Assembly (NCBI GenBank): GCA_015039315.1
Contig: WIDE01000006.1
Coordinates: forward strand, 366,585-430,584
DNA: 64,000 nt
Source: Clavulina sp. PMI_390
Taxonomy: Eukaryota; Basidiomycota; Agaricomycetes; Cantharellales; Hydnaceae
Direction of reading: 5' to 3'
Shown here: positions 1 through 12,584 of the stretch, piece after piece
How the letters are laid out: each line of letters starts with the position of its first letter
Position numbering within the stretch: position 1 is the first letter of the stretch
Notes under the pieces: model-generated
Database searches by the model: none
The model's input: only the letters and a program-made list of their open reading frames with translations
Told to the model about the DNA's origin: nothing
Program-made: the position numbers and the translations under genes

Positions 1-1756
1 GGTCATCAACCTCCTCAGTAGAAGGATTGGTATCTGACAAGCTCCTTTGAATCAAGGAGTTAATTTGTGGAGACATTTAAGAACAAATGACGCTCACTTG
101 TGAGCCCTGGCTTGACTAGGCGATCTCTGTTGACTACGCCAACAATCACACGTTAGAATCATGACAGGGACAGGATGAGGAGTGATATGCACCTCGGGGC
201 AGCCCTTGTTTTACCCCCCGCCTGAGAGAGCACGCTCTCAAGCTAGAAAGCAATCAGCGCATGATTTGCAGGAAGAGGGTGATGACGTACTACACCAGAT
301 GCTGGCAGTGGAGCATTATCTTCATCACTGAACCCAAACACTTCGGCAGCAGGAGCACGACGGTTGGGGGGCTGAATAATGTCAGCATCATTATAACGTC
401 GATAGAGGCTAGTTATTCGGTGAAAGTCATATACCTTTTGTGACGACGAACTCGCAGGCATTCGCTCGGATTTTCCCAAGATAAGCGCGTCTGGGCTGGA
501 ACGAGGGCGTTTCCTTCGCTCATCAGATTCATTAGTTCCTTCCGCAGGGCGCTTCCGATTGAGGCGAAGCAATCTCTCTATGTTCTGGTCGAATTCTTGC
601 CTATGATCTTTGTAGCGTTGCCTCCAGGATTGCGCTGGATGCCTGGTGGCCCATGGGTAAATATCCAGCTGATATATGGTGAGGATGATACGTTGGAACA
701 CAGGATAGCGGCAACATACGTGAGTAACAAGGTGGTCATATTGATTCATCCCCAGACGACTACTTGTATATGGAACGTCTTTAGGGACCCGCCGGGCTAG
801 ATAGGCGCAAAGATTCCGATCGTCTTCGTCGGTATAAGGCATACCAGCACGACCTCTGATTTTGTTCATCAGTGTGAGAGCGGCAAAGCAGAAGGCCTGG
901 TAGATGAACAGACAAACCTTTGTGAAACGACCTGTTGCTGCTTCTTTGCAGTAGGAGTGGCCTTGACGCGACCAGCCTTGATGCAGTTGGTCACCCAGAG
1001 CGGAGTCTCGACGAATTTTGTCTCGCTCGTTAGATACCGTTTGGTCATAATTTGGAAGCTCGGGATCTTTTCGTCACACACAATGAACGTAGCATCTTCT
1101 TCGGACTCCACGAGTTGCGCGCCATGAAGCTGAAAACATTAATCGGTGAATAAAGGTGTTTACGGATTATCCACTGACCGGCTTACGGATAATAGATAAG
1201 CTAGACGCAACCGACTTCGAGGTGTGCTCCCCTTTGGCCAGACAAAAACAGGCCATCCTTCCATTCCTTCACCACGACAGAACGTCTCGGAGCCTTCAGG
1301 GATCTCTTCTGGAGAAAGCAAGCGGTGTGCCTCAACACATGCGGGCACGAATTTCCAGTCTACAAGATGCCTTGAGCCCGAGCGTGCGGGATTCTTCTCG
1401 TGATGCCTCCTGAGCACCTCTGCCTCTCGCGATCCAGTTACAACCAAGATGTAACCGCGCGAAGGGATACTGGCATGAGGTTTGTGAACACCATTATGAA
1501 TGCGGCCACTGTGACTCTGTTATAAGGAAGCACGCGTCACGGGAGTCTGATGCGGATGTTTTAGATAATATCGTACCGTGATAATCTCAGTCAACCATTT
1601 CGTGAGGAAAGCGGGCAGGTCCTTGGCGAGGTAGAAGTTGTAGCGGACGATACCTTTTTCTGAGGAATACACAAAGAGCTTGGGCAGGAGTTAGGCCTAT
1701 ACCGATCATAATGAGTCGGTAATGCTCACGTCTTGCCCTTCATCGTCTGAAGACAT
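1..1756 (-). CDS. Rap1-like telomere-binding protein (BRCT + Rap1 Myb), C-terminus off the left edge
   Basis: Telomere/shelterin-type protein. The start ATG at 1756 opens a 9-codon exon (MSSDDEGQD), followed by an intron and an exon from 1678 beginning LFVYSSEKG. The next exon, near 1510-1200, contains HLVDWKFVPACVEAHRLL, which has the shape of the last helix of the RAP1/TERF2IP BRCT domain. An exon at about 1111-869 (TPLWVTNCIKAG) looks like a second BRCT. The 869-290 part carries the Rap1-type Myb domain: PYTDEDDRNLCAYLARRV, then QSWRQRYKDH. Behind it lies a basic nuclear-localisation-like stretch (DERRKRPR). The open frame stops at 243, but an intron-like segment (donor near 295, acceptor near 245) leads into further Ser/acidic coding sequence to base 1. 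The expected C-terminal RCT domain therefore lies outside the window. The gene shares a 237-bp promoter with the divergent gene at 1994. The family call is firm; the exon joins below 300 are inferred. Confidence 0.8.
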
Positions 1757-1993
1757 TGGGAGGTCGGGTTTCAGCTCGGGTCGGGGAAACAGAACACAAC
1801 AGCAACGCGAGTACAACAGGCCACAACATCGTCATGAGCTTTGGTTTAGTCCAATCTCGTCATTCCATCAACAACTGCTAGGATCACGACTACATATTGT
1901 TTGATAAACCTTGTTTTCTATCAAATATAAAGCGCGCGACCTCCCCATTGTGTCGGTTTCGATCCTGGTGACCCTCGCACCCTGCGAACTATA

Positions 1994-4900
1994 ATGCAGA
2001 GGGTAACTTTCATTCGTCCTATCATAAAAATCATTCCGCACCGTAGTATTGTCCACTTCCAGCGCCAATACTCCAATACGGCCAATAAAAACCCTTCCGA
2101 AGAAAGAGAAATTCCCCAATCAGCATTCTCACCCATGCCGCGAAATAGGCTCGCTTCTGCTAAGAGTCCCTACCTCCTACAACATGCGACGAACCCCGTG
2201 AGATTGAAGCCTATTGTTGCCGCTCGATAATACATGGCTGATCACCCAGCTCCAGGTTGATTGGTATGAATGGTCTCCAGAGGCATTTGCTCGTGCCCGG
2301 GAACTGGATGTTCCCATATTCCTTTCAGTCGGGTATGGAACAAGGCATCGTTTGCACCACTATCTCTGACTACTTGAATACCAGCTATTCCGCATGTCAT
2401 TGGTGCCATGTCCTCGCTCACGAGAGTTTCGAGGATAAGGTAGTGGCAGCTTTCATGAACGACAACTTTGTAAATATCAAGGTCGATCGAGAGGAACGCC
2501 CCGATGTAGATTCGATGTACATGGGGTTCCTTCAATCTACGACAGGAGGCGGCGGCTGGCCCTTGAGTGTCTGTCAGTAATCACCTTTACCTTTGGTAAC
2601 CTTGGTCGATTGATATTGGATGCAGTCCTTACTCCATCATTGGAGCCATTTCTGTGAGTCAGCCCTCCATGACACAACTTATTTCGTCCGTCACATAACA
2701 AGCAGCTTTACAGCGCTGGCACCTATTATCCTCGAGCTCGATTCCTCGCACTGCTGGATCAGATTTCTGCAACGTTCGTCCTTATTCAAATGTTCGGCAG
2801 GTTGCAGTGCCAACTTGTGGCGAAAATCTTATAGATGGAGAAATAAACGTCGGGAGGTTGTCTCCAGTGCGGAGGACATTTTAATCCAGCTACAACATCA
2901 AGCCACCCAAGTTTCCTCCCTCTTGGTGGATCGCCTGAACATACAAGATCTCGCCGATTCTGCTGCATCAAACCTATTCAAAGATTTATCTTCCAGATAT
3001 GACCAGCGATATGGAGGGTTCTCTCAGCATGGCCCTAAATTCCCTTCTCCGTCTCAGTCCCTCAATTTCCTTGCCGCTTTCTCGGTTCAAGCGCCCCTCC
3101 CGAACCGTTCCGCCGATCACGAAGAGGCGGAGCAGCGGCAACGCGCTGCTCAGATGGCAGTCGGCACTCTGCGCGGGATCTGGGAGGGAGGTATTCGGGA
3201 TCATGTTGGGGGCGGTATTGCGCGCTACAGCGTCGACGAATGTTGGCACGTCCCACATTTCGAGAAGATGCTCTACGACCAGGCACAGCTTGCAGCTGTG
3301 GCACTGCATCTCTCGATTCTCGATAATAATCTTTTGCAGTCTCTCCCAGGTCCACCGCTTCTGCCACCCCGTTCAGCCCCAGAAGTCAGGGCCATGCTCA
3401 GAGATATGGGATCGTCTATTTTGGAATATGCCGAGCGAAATCTTCTGGATAGTGATCCTGCCCGCCGTGCGTTTTGGAGCGCTGAAGATGCTGACTCTAA
3501 AACTCACTTCAGCACCCTCCCGAGCGAGGATGGAAAGCGCGAGATGCTCGGACAATCACTTGGTCAGTACAATGGTCGCTGAACTACTCTAGTGGCAGTT
3601 AAACACTATTTCGCTCTCGTGTTCCTTTGTAGAGGGCGCTTTTTATGTGTGGGAGAGCCAAGAGCTCGACGGAGTACTCCAACACGAGCCACCTTTGTCA
3701 TCTCAGCTGTCTGCCGTCGATTTGTTCAAATTGCGCTACGGCGTGAAGTTGACTGGTAATGTTAATCCTCGCAGTGATATTCAAGGCGAGCTAACTGGAA
3801 AGGTGAGAGCTCTACAGTACAGTCATCCAGGGTGCCACTCAACTGCAGCGACAGAATGTGCTTTATGAGGCCCAATCTATCGAGTCTTTGGCGAAAACCT
3901 TCGATATTGACCATATGACTTTGCTCAAATCTCTTCAAAAATCGCTCATGACTCTGGAAGCTTGGCGAAATCACAATCGACCTCGACCTCACCTTGATGA
4001 CAAGGTTATGTTGGGGTGGAATGGACTGATGGTAATTTTGTCTGCTAGTACCTTCTTATTACCCCGAGCTTAGATGCCACCGACCTAGATTTCGGCATTC
4101 GCTCTCGCCAACTCAACTCTGCCGAAAGATGGGACATACCCTCTCCAATCTCGGTGTCTGAGTATTGCGGAGAATACTGCTGCTTTTATCAAGACCAACA
4201 TGATCAATTTCGAGCAATGCAAAATGCATCGGACGTGGCGCGGTGGTCATGCGGGGCCACAAGCTCAGGCCGACGACTATGCCTTCTTTATCCAAGGTCG
4301 GCCCCTCATTGCACCCAACCCATACTGAACCTGATGATTTCCCAGGTCTACTCGATTTATACGAGGCTTCTGGGGAAGAAAAACACATGCTGCTCGCGAT
4401 ACAGCTTCAGGAATGGCAAGACAAGCATTTCTGGGATACGGAAGATGGCGGCTATTTCAACAGCGTTGAGGATCCGCATATTCTCATTCGCTCAAAGGAA
4501 GCTCAAGTGAATGGTCTTTTGCGTGGGCTAATTGGGGTGAATCGCCTGACCTTGTTGCTTCAATCACAGGATGGCGCAGAGCCTTCAGCTGTATCTATCA
4601 CACTATCAAATCTTAGCCGACTGGCATATTTGGATTCCTCGAAATCGGATATTCACGGGGAAAAGATCATCAGGACAATCTCGAAATTGGCACCCATAGT
4701 GGAGAAGTACCCTCGCGCCTTGGCTAACACCGTCGTCGCTATGATGGGACGATCTAGTGGAATGCGCCAATTCATTGTACAAGGCTCGCCTTCATCACCG
4801 CAAGTCCAGGCATACTTGGATATCATCCACCGTGGACATCCGAATCTCAATAAGGTGACGATACTTATTGATCCACAGAATCTTCCGTTTGGTCTTGCAG

Positions 4901-5058
4901 CCCGGAATGAGGTTGTGCAGTCACTGGTTGATGATGTTGTTCGGCGGCAGCAGTCAGGTGAGGCGGTAGATGAGAATGTACGAGTTTGCGAAGGGTTTGT
5001 CTGTAAATTGCCGGTTCATGGCCTCAAGGAGGTGGAAAACCTTGTCCTTGGGATGTAA
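1994..5058 (+). CDS. DUF255/SPATA20-type thioredoxin-fold protein (YyaL/SSP411 family)
   Basis: Member of the conserved family with an N-terminal thioredoxin-like DUF255 domain and a C-terminal (alpha/alpha)6 barrel-like region. Its biochemical role is unsettled. The N-terminus ([17 protein letters not shown], then QRQYSN) is basic and amphipathic, so mitochondrial import is likely. Family blocks appear in order across short introns: [11 protein letters not shown], then [11 protein letters not shown] (exon from 2256), [13 protein letters not shown] with the CHWC motif (intron 2333-2384), REERPDVD and GGGGWPLSV. Later blocks are [37 protein letters not shown] near 3645, [11 protein letters not shown], and DGAEPSAVS near 4570 after an intron. 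Stop at 5058. All hallmark blocks of a full-length member are present, and nothing suggests a break. The next gene starts 231 bp downstream on the same strand. Confidence 0.85.
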
Positions 5059-5289
5059 CATGAATTGCTGTTTTTATACTGCCCATTATGAATTTACTCG
5101 CAGTGGCTGTGTCAGTGGCACCCCTCACCCAGACCGCGAATCACACAGACACAGCACGCTCTTCAGATACTGCAGCAACCTCGCGAGCCTTCTGCTGACT
5201 ACTTAGCAAGGAAGGCTGCCATTCCGCAGGCCTCTTAGTCTACTTCGTGGTACTTTGGCCCCAAGCAGTCTGCGGTGTCTTGAGCCCGA

Positions 5290-7274
5290 ATGTGGGGCAG
5301 CTTCAACAAACCCCTATGGGGGTGGTATAGCTACGCGTTCGCCAGGTATGTATTTATAGCCATCGTGTCTTACTACTCCTTCCTAACGCCAGCAATATGG
5401 CATCATGACAATATAGTGAAGTATTTGCTGTCTGTTCACTCTCACTATTCCTCCCAGTCTGCCTCGAGCAATTCGCAAGTGACAATGGCGTTCTTCTTCC
5501 TGACAAGACAATACCATGTCAACTCGCTACGGATTCCGAAACCGCGCGTTGTGTAGTGAAGTTTGGTTGGATGTGGATCGACACCGCTAGCTACAGTCTC
5601 TATGTCTTCTCTGCGTCCGTGGCCACACAAGCTATCACTGTGATTTCGCTCGGGGGCATTGCAGATAATCGTAAGCAATTGTTCTATGCCCAGAATTCTC
5701 CTCATGCTTTACTTCGTCCCTATTACTCACGACCTGTTTCTCTTATTAGCTCGCATGCGGAAATCCATCTTGCTTCTCTTCGCGGTTATGGGCTCCACTG
5801 CATCCATACTGTTCATCGCAGTCCCCTCCTCCTCATCTATATGGTTTATGAGCGCCCTCCTTGCAATCATCGCTAACGTCTCCTTTGGCGTGAGTATGGT
5901 TTGCCTCAACTCATACTTACCTCAACTTGCAAAGAGCGACAAAGAGGTACAAGCTGCCGCAGCTCGCATGGGGATCACTGAAAGCCAGAGTGCAGAAGAT
6001 GCGGAATCGAGAATTGACTCAGCAAACGGCACGCACGAAGAAGAGCAAAGTCTCTTGGGCCAAGCTGGCGAGGACGGTTCTAACCCCCCGCACTCGCAAG
6101 ATGCGGACGCGTACGCCAAGCTTCTCTCTCATGCGACCTCGAGAATATCCTCTCGGGGGATAGCTATTGGCTACTCGTCAGGTATCTCTGTGTTGCTCCT
6201 ACTTTTGATCCCAGTCACCATGTTGCAGGGTTCAACTTTCTCCTTACGACTGTCCATCAGCATCAGTGGAGCATATTGGCTATTCTTTACGCTCCCGGCC
6301 ATGCTATGGCTTCCTGGGAAAGGTACCTCGGGTGGCGGTAACGCCTCGACACCTGGCGATAGGCTAGGCGTTGCTCAGCAGATCCTCGATTCCTGGCGTA
6401 GCCTTGGGCAAATGCTAAAGCCATCCGAAGTTCGCAAACTACGAAACACTTTCTGGTTTCTGTTTGCGTGGTTCATCTTGAGTGATGGTAAGCTTCTTGT
6501 ATACAGCACATCGCTTATAGGAAGCTAATTGTCGTTTCCTCTAGGCTTCACCACCATCACGTCAACCGCTATCCTCTTCGGCAAAACGTCCCTCCATATG
6601 GGCGCGACATCCTTGATGCTGATTGGTGCCATCTCCCCGGCGGCAGGCGTCCTTGGTGCCATCGTTGCCCCAATTGTCCAAAAGCGCCTCGATTACTCCA
6701 ACCTCAAAATGCTCGTGATGCTCGTATCACTCGCTGCCGTGCTTCCGGCGTATGGGTGCCTGGGATTCCTCCCAATCTTCGGGGCTGAAGTGACTGTGAA
6801 CACAACCCGGTTCGGTGGTCTCACCACTCCAGCTGAGATGTACGCGCTTGGAGTCTACTTCGGTGAGGTTGTTTGTGTATGTGGCGCGAGATAAGGGGCT
6901 CACGAGGATTATTTATCTTTTTCTTAATTAGGATTCCTATATGGTGCATTCCAGAGCTATGCTCGAGCAGTATACTCGGAGCTGATTCCCCCTGGAGAGG
7001 AGGCCCGATGGTATGGGCTGTATTCCATCACAGACAAGGTAAGCCCACCGTCCTCGCAGGATGACTTATATCCGCTAAATCGAATAATTCCGGGATCTAG
7101 TCAAGCTCGTTCTTTGGACCCTTGGTGGTCGGCATCATTGCTGACGCGACTGGGAACATCCGTTACGCATTCTTCTTTTTGGTGTTTATGATGTTGATAC
7201 CTATACCGATTCTACGGACCGTGGATATGGCTGGTGGTAGACGTGATGCTCAGAAATACATTCGCTCCAATTGA
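5290..7274 (+). CDS. ATG22: Autophagy-related protein 22, vacuolar amino-acid effluxer (MFS)
   Basis: Vacuolar-membrane MFS protein that exports amino acids released by autophagic breakdown. The first exon reads GWYSYAFA, the Atg22 N-terminal signature. An intron (about 5346-5415) joins it to SEVFAVCSLSLFLPVCLEQF and ASDNG, another family block. About 11-12 hydrophobic segments follow, for example YSLYVFSASVATQAITVIS, the Ile/Leu/Phe-rich helices at 5760-5900, GISVLLLLLIPVTML and the helices at 6600-6780. The hydrophilic loop at 5930-6130 (Ser/Glu-rich, EEEQSLLGQ) is the long cytosolic loop typical of Atg22. The C-terminal exon ends QKYIRSN just before TGA at 7272-7274. Small introns occur near 5670, 6487, 6870 and 7040. 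The protein looks complete. The ATG at 5290 was chosen because it sits directly before the first conserved block; no better upstream start is in frame. Confidence 0.85.
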
Positions 7275-7380
7275 ATAATGCATAGACAATCCGCTGTGCG
7301 CCTTTCTTTTTCTGACGACGCGTGCTGTGACAGGGAGAGGCGCGAGCTGTCACGCTCCGAGATTCCTCGTTCCTGCCATC

Positions 7381-8009
7381 ATGCCTGATCCTCAAGACGT
7401 GAAACCTGATATCAAGCCGGATGTGAAATCCAAGTACACTGTAACCGTTTCATTCCAAGGCCAAAGTATGTTGTTATATGAGTAGAACGGCTTGATAGTC
7501 CGTTGCTGAGTGTCGATTCTTTTGTTCGCTTTGCCTCCAGCCTGGAACTTTCAAATCAAGTGAGCCTCGAGGCATAATCTTATTCTTATTAGCGCTTTCT
7601 TACATTTCCGATGACGGCAGGTCCACAACAACGCTGAGGAAGGTTTTCGACGCCACCGAAGTATGCTTCTCATCATCGCCCTTTTCGGTCCGTTCATCCT
7701 CGGCGTCTAAGCCGATTTTTCTTCATGACAGCACCAAGCGTCAGTGCAGAAAGGTACATTGAAGTTCCTTCTGGACGGTGTTAGGCTGCGGCCTGAAGAT
7801 ACCCTCGAATCGGTGTGTTATGCATGTTTCCTCATCGCTTGGTTCAGCCGCCCGTCGTTGATGAGTCACAACAGCTTGACGTCGAGTTAGATGTGGATAC
7901 ACCCATTGAGCTCGAAGCCCACCTTGAGCAGGCAAGTGTGCTTTCCCAGCCGTGATATATACCCCACTGACTCGTACGCCTCACATCTTAGATTGGTGGC
8001 GGATGTTAA
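7381..8009 (+). CDS. SMT3: SUMO (Smt3-type ubiquitin-like modifier) precursor
   Basis: Small ubiquitin-like modifier, conjugated to lysines by the E1-Ubc9 pathway. Six short exons give a protein of about 99 residues: a flexible N-terminus, a beta-grasp core (TWNFQIKSTTTLRKVF; LKFLLDGVRLRPEDT) and a C-terminus LEQIGGGC. The Gly-Gly pair is followed by Gly-Cys and stop, so a Ulp-type protease must remove a dipeptide. The N-terminal stretch VKPDIKPDVK holds overlapping psi-K-x-D/E SUMO-acceptor motifs, the same layout as the KPE repeats in yeast Smt3, which suits poly-SUMO chains. Introns: 7466-7540, about 7561-7620, 7661-7730, 7814-7876 and 7934-7991. The last exon encodes only IGGGC. The gene is 106 bp downstream of Atg22, so its promoter must overlap that gene's 3' UTR. 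Confidence 0.88.
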
Positions 8010-8342
8010 GCCTAGGGGTTTTCCACTGGCAAGAGACTGTGAATGACCGTTCCCATCGATTGTTCAACCTCCGATGCATGCTTCGATGCTCTGTTACTTT
8101 AAACCTACTATATCGTACTCTACCCAAACTTCTAGTCTTTGCTGAATTGTGATCGTGTGGGGCCTTGTTTATTGTGGGCGTTGGGATCGTGATATCATGC
8201 CAATCCCCCGAGCGGCGTCGGTCTGAAACCGGAGCTCTCGCAACAACCCAACGGCCACTGATTCTTCGTACTACTTCGACGACCCGATACTTGGCAATAG
8301 TGAATCTATAGAACGCCCGAGCGGTGTGCGAATAGAGCCAAA

Positions 8343-11300
8343 ATGCTTGGTGCTGCAGCGCGGTGGCCGTTGTTCACACTCTTAGCTGTCGCGTGTGGGC
8401 TGCTTTATCTAGCACCCTTCAACCCCAGCCCCTTCGGCGTCGTTTCTTCGCGCTTTGAGTCCTCTGTTGATGACGATGGATACGTCGCAAGCCCCACAAG
8501 CCCCCAAAGTCAGCGTCGTAACAATGGGCTTACCGATGCTGTTGAGTGGGATGCGGACAGCTTGTTCATCCACGGCCAGCGCGTCTTCATCTGGTAACCC
8601 TCCTCCTTCTGTGCTCATAGACATGTCCCGGTACCAATACTCGCGTTACCCCTACTATTTTCTTTCAGGTCTGGCGAATTCCACCCTTGGCGACTCCCAG
8701 TTCCGAAATTGTGGACGGATGTTCTTCAGAAGATGAAGGCTGCTGGTCTCAATGCAGTCAGTATATACGTCCATTGGTATGATCTGGTCTATCTCGTACA
8801 AATTTATCCCTGAACCTGCTGTTGCCTCCCAACAGGGGACTCGTCAACCCTGCTCCTGGGGTGTTTGACTGGGATGGATATCGGTCGCTGGAAACTTTCT
8901 ACGATGCCGCTTCCGAAGTTGGACTGTGGGTCATCCTCCGTCCAGGTAATGTGCTCGGACCATGTTCTAGAATATAGATTGACCAAATTTGCACATCATT
9001 CCTTCCAGGGCCGTACATCAACGCTGGTTGGTTCAGTCAAGTTTTCTCGTTCGGCACCGTAAAGACTGAGTACATCACTCTGTTTTGTAGAAACTACCGC
9101 AGGTGGCATCCCACACTGGGTGACTTCTACAGTTGCCGGTCACTTGCGCACCAATGATACCGCCTACCGAGAGGCGTGGACGCCATATATCCGCGAGATA
9201 GCCCGAGTATCGAGGGGTTATCAAGTCAGCGAAGGAGGCCCTATCATTGCTGTGCAGGTTGACAACGAGTATTCAGACAGGCCCAAAGTTGGTTGGCCTG
9301 GCAAAGTTGAGATGATGCAAGAGGTCGAGGACGAGTTGAGGGCGGGAGGGATCGTCGTACCTTTGACGTACAACGATGCTCGCCCGCAAGGCGCATTTGT
9401 CAAGGGCGTTGGCGCAGTTGATTTATACGGCTTGGATGGATATCCTCAGGTTCGGTTAAAAGTATCAAACTTCGATGGACTTCAGTGACTGATAGCTATG
9501 GCTAGGCCTTCGACTGTTCCAATCCTGACATCTGGAGGCCATTAGTGGAGACGTACTATGACTTCCACATGAAGACAAATCCAGAACAGCCTTGGTACAC
9601 CCCTGAATTCCAAGGCGGTGCTTTTGATGCTTGTAAGCCTGGTATACAATGACTACGCTTGCCATGTTCTCATCCCGGTCACATCAAGGGGGCCCTACCG
9701 CACCCGGGTATGACGCATGCCGCCAGCTCACCAATGAACAATTCGTGTCTGTTTTCTACAAGAACCTATACGCACATAACTTCAAGTTGATCAACATCTA
9801 CATGGTGTGTTGCTTGGCCAGCTCCAGCCGCTCCAGTGATATCTGACCTTCCAGAACCTAAGTTTTATGGGGGAACCACATGGGGTCACTTGCCTTTCCC
9901 TGGGGTGTACACATCATACGACTACGGTATGCCTTTCTCGCTTCCTCGATTGCCTTGGTAGGTCGCTCGCTGAACCGCCTGCTCGTAGGTGCTCCCATCG
10001 CAGAGTCGCGCCAAATCGAATCGCCGAAGTATGCCGAGATCAAGCGGCAAGCCATGTTCATACGTTCAACCCCAGACATCCGCCAGACCAAAGTGGTTGG
10101 CAACTCATCAACTGACGCCGTCGAGGTTTTAGGTGCCCACGCAAGCGAGGTTTTTGTCACCCAGCTACAGAACCCTGTGTCACAGGCAAATTTCTACATT
10201 GCTAGAGCAAAGAACAGCACCTCCACGTAAGCCTGGAATTCTTACCATCGTTCTCATCACTGCTTACTCACAGTCGATTTCCATAGACGACCTACATCGT
10301 TCCGACTGACGGTTGATAGCTCGGTAGGGAAGCTTCACATCCCCGTTCATAACCAGGAGATTCATCTTGCTGGGCGAGAATCATTAATTCTCGTTTCCAA
10401 TCTACGTTTTGGAGCCTTATCTCATCTCCTATACTCGACTGCTGAGGTGATGTGGTCTGGGATGCTTGGTGACCGAGACGCCCTTGTCTTATATGGCCGC
10501 CCAGAAAACTGGCACGAAGCCTTGATTGAAGTCAAGGCTGGTTCCTCCTTCACGTCCACGCAAGGCGTATCCTTCTCGCATGATGTGAAGGGCTACAGCT
10601 TGGTGATGATTCAGCCCGGCGTGGAGGGTATCATAACCTTATTCGAGAGCGCAACCCAGATTGTGCTCTACATGGATACGTCTTCCACAGAAAACCTATG
10701 GTTTCCTGCCGTCGAATCTGCATCCTCCGCCCACTGGCATGCGTATTGGCAGTTCGGGACCAATGAAACCGTGCTCGTCCATGGTCCTCATTTGATACGC
10801 AAAGCGGTGGTGGAAGGGCATGGCGATGACACCCTGTCACTATATGGCGATCTGAAGGATAATGTCCGATTGATCATTATGGGCTGGCCTAAATCAGTGC
10901 GGAAGCTCCTATGGAATGGCCAACCAATCGAGGCCGATTTCAGTGAGGATCATACACGGCAAGCTCAGCAAGTCTTGATACCATCCTCGACTCGCTTGGT
11001 GCTGGAGTTACCCCTCAAGGCATCTGATTCGCTCTATGGTGGGATCAAGGTCCCAACGTTGGAGAACTGGATGTATGCGGACTCTCTTCCAGAGGTGAAA
11101 GGAGGCTTCAACGACCAGGACTGGGTGACAGCGGATCACTCTAGCACAAATATCCCATATAAACCTTATGGGAATGGCCCAGTGCTCTACGGATGTGACT
11201 ATGGCTTGTGAGTGCAATATCGACCGGCGACGATCACCCTCTTCATCCCATTTGTAGTTGTGAAGGGGTCACCATCTGGCGTGGCCATTTTGTTCCAACG

Positions 11301-12486
11301 TCGCAAGAGACCATTCTTTCACTAGTCATCAACGGTGGTGCCGGTGAGTTGGTCTCACAATAGCTCATTTAAGATATATTGACAAGCATCGATTCTTTTT
11401 CTCTAGCATTTGCTGCCAGTATATGGGTGAATGATCACTTCCTTGGCACGACATATGGAAAGTGAGCACAACACGCACCAGAGTTCATCAATGTGCTCCT
11501 GATCCCGCTTCTTCGGCACTTAGCTCTACAAACAACCAAAACATCATCCGAGAAACAAATTCTACCTGGATCTTTCCGTCGAGGCTAGTCGAGCAAACAG
11601 AAAATGTCGTCACGATTGTGCAGGTGAGAATCGTGATCTCAGTATCCTTTCTCAAACTCCTATCTTCCTGTCTCACCTTATTTGATAGGATAATATGGGC
11701 CTGGAAGAGACTGGTGATGGTAGGCTGTAACGATATTTTCAAACCACATAGATCGTTCACGACGAATATTTAGACGAGGATGCCGATTTCTCCAAGTCTC
11801 CTCGCGGGATTCGCTTAGCCCACATGGTCGGAGGTGAATTTACCCACTGGAAAGTACAAGGAAAGCAGGGCGGATATTCTAGGTATGGTACTCGTTGTTT
11901 GTTCTAGGTTTCGTCCTTACCGCTCTGAGTCCTTTAGCTTCCCTGATAAGACACGGGGTATTTTCAACGAGGGGGGCTCGTTCGCCGAGCGGCAGAGCTG
12001 GCATCTTCCTTCGGTCGATACTTCACCTTCATCCTGGATTCAGCGGGATCTATCTTCAGGGCTACCAGACGGCCGAGCTGGCTTGGGCTTCTTTACTACG
12101 ACATTCGATCTCAACATTCCGCTTGGCCTTGATGTCCCTATGTCCTTCGAATTTGACCAGAGTAACGCCCCATATCGCGCGTTGTTATTTGTAAATGGTT
12201 GGATGATGGGCAAACGAGTGGCAAACATAGGGTATGGCATTACCCCAGTCATTCATGCAATCACCAATTTACCATTCCACTTGCTAGGCCTCAATGGAAG
12301 TTCCCTGTTCATGAAGGGATATTGAAGTACAACGGCAGAAAGTCAGTCTCTCAACCAAGAGCTCTACAATTCGGCACTAATATTCGTATTAGCTCCGTTG
12401 GTCTACTTGTGTGGTCTATGGAGGCGGTGCCGATCTCTCCAAAACTGATGTTGAAGGTTGACGGAGTGTACGACATTCCATTCTGA
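8343..12486 (+). CDS. Beta-galactosidase, glycoside hydrolase family 35
   Basis: Removes terminal beta-linked galactose from polysaccharide side chains. The N-terminus has one long hydrophobic segment ([19 protein letters not shown]), so the enzyme is either secreted or held by a type-II anchor. GH35 blocks follow in order: [15 protein letters not shown] (near 8670), [49 protein letters not shown] with the acid/base Glu (near 9255), and [12 protein letters not shown] with the nucleophile Glu (near 9600). Later beta-sandwich domains include [17 protein letters not shown] and the beta-rich 10440-11210 exon. The C-terminus (near 12060-12480) has [14 protein letters not shown] and ends VDGVYDIPF. 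The length, about 1,000 residues after many small introns, is usual for fungal GH35. The gene is convergent with the next one, only 98 bp away. Its neighbours are alpha-xylosidases, which favours xyloglucan galactosyl side chains as substrate (inference). Confidence 0.88.
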
Positions 12487-12584
12487 CCCTACGGATCTAT
12501 ATTCCATGGGGATGCATATGATTATATTCCAAAGCAAATCTGTATTACATTAGTACACCATCTGACCGTACACCGAAGATATTA

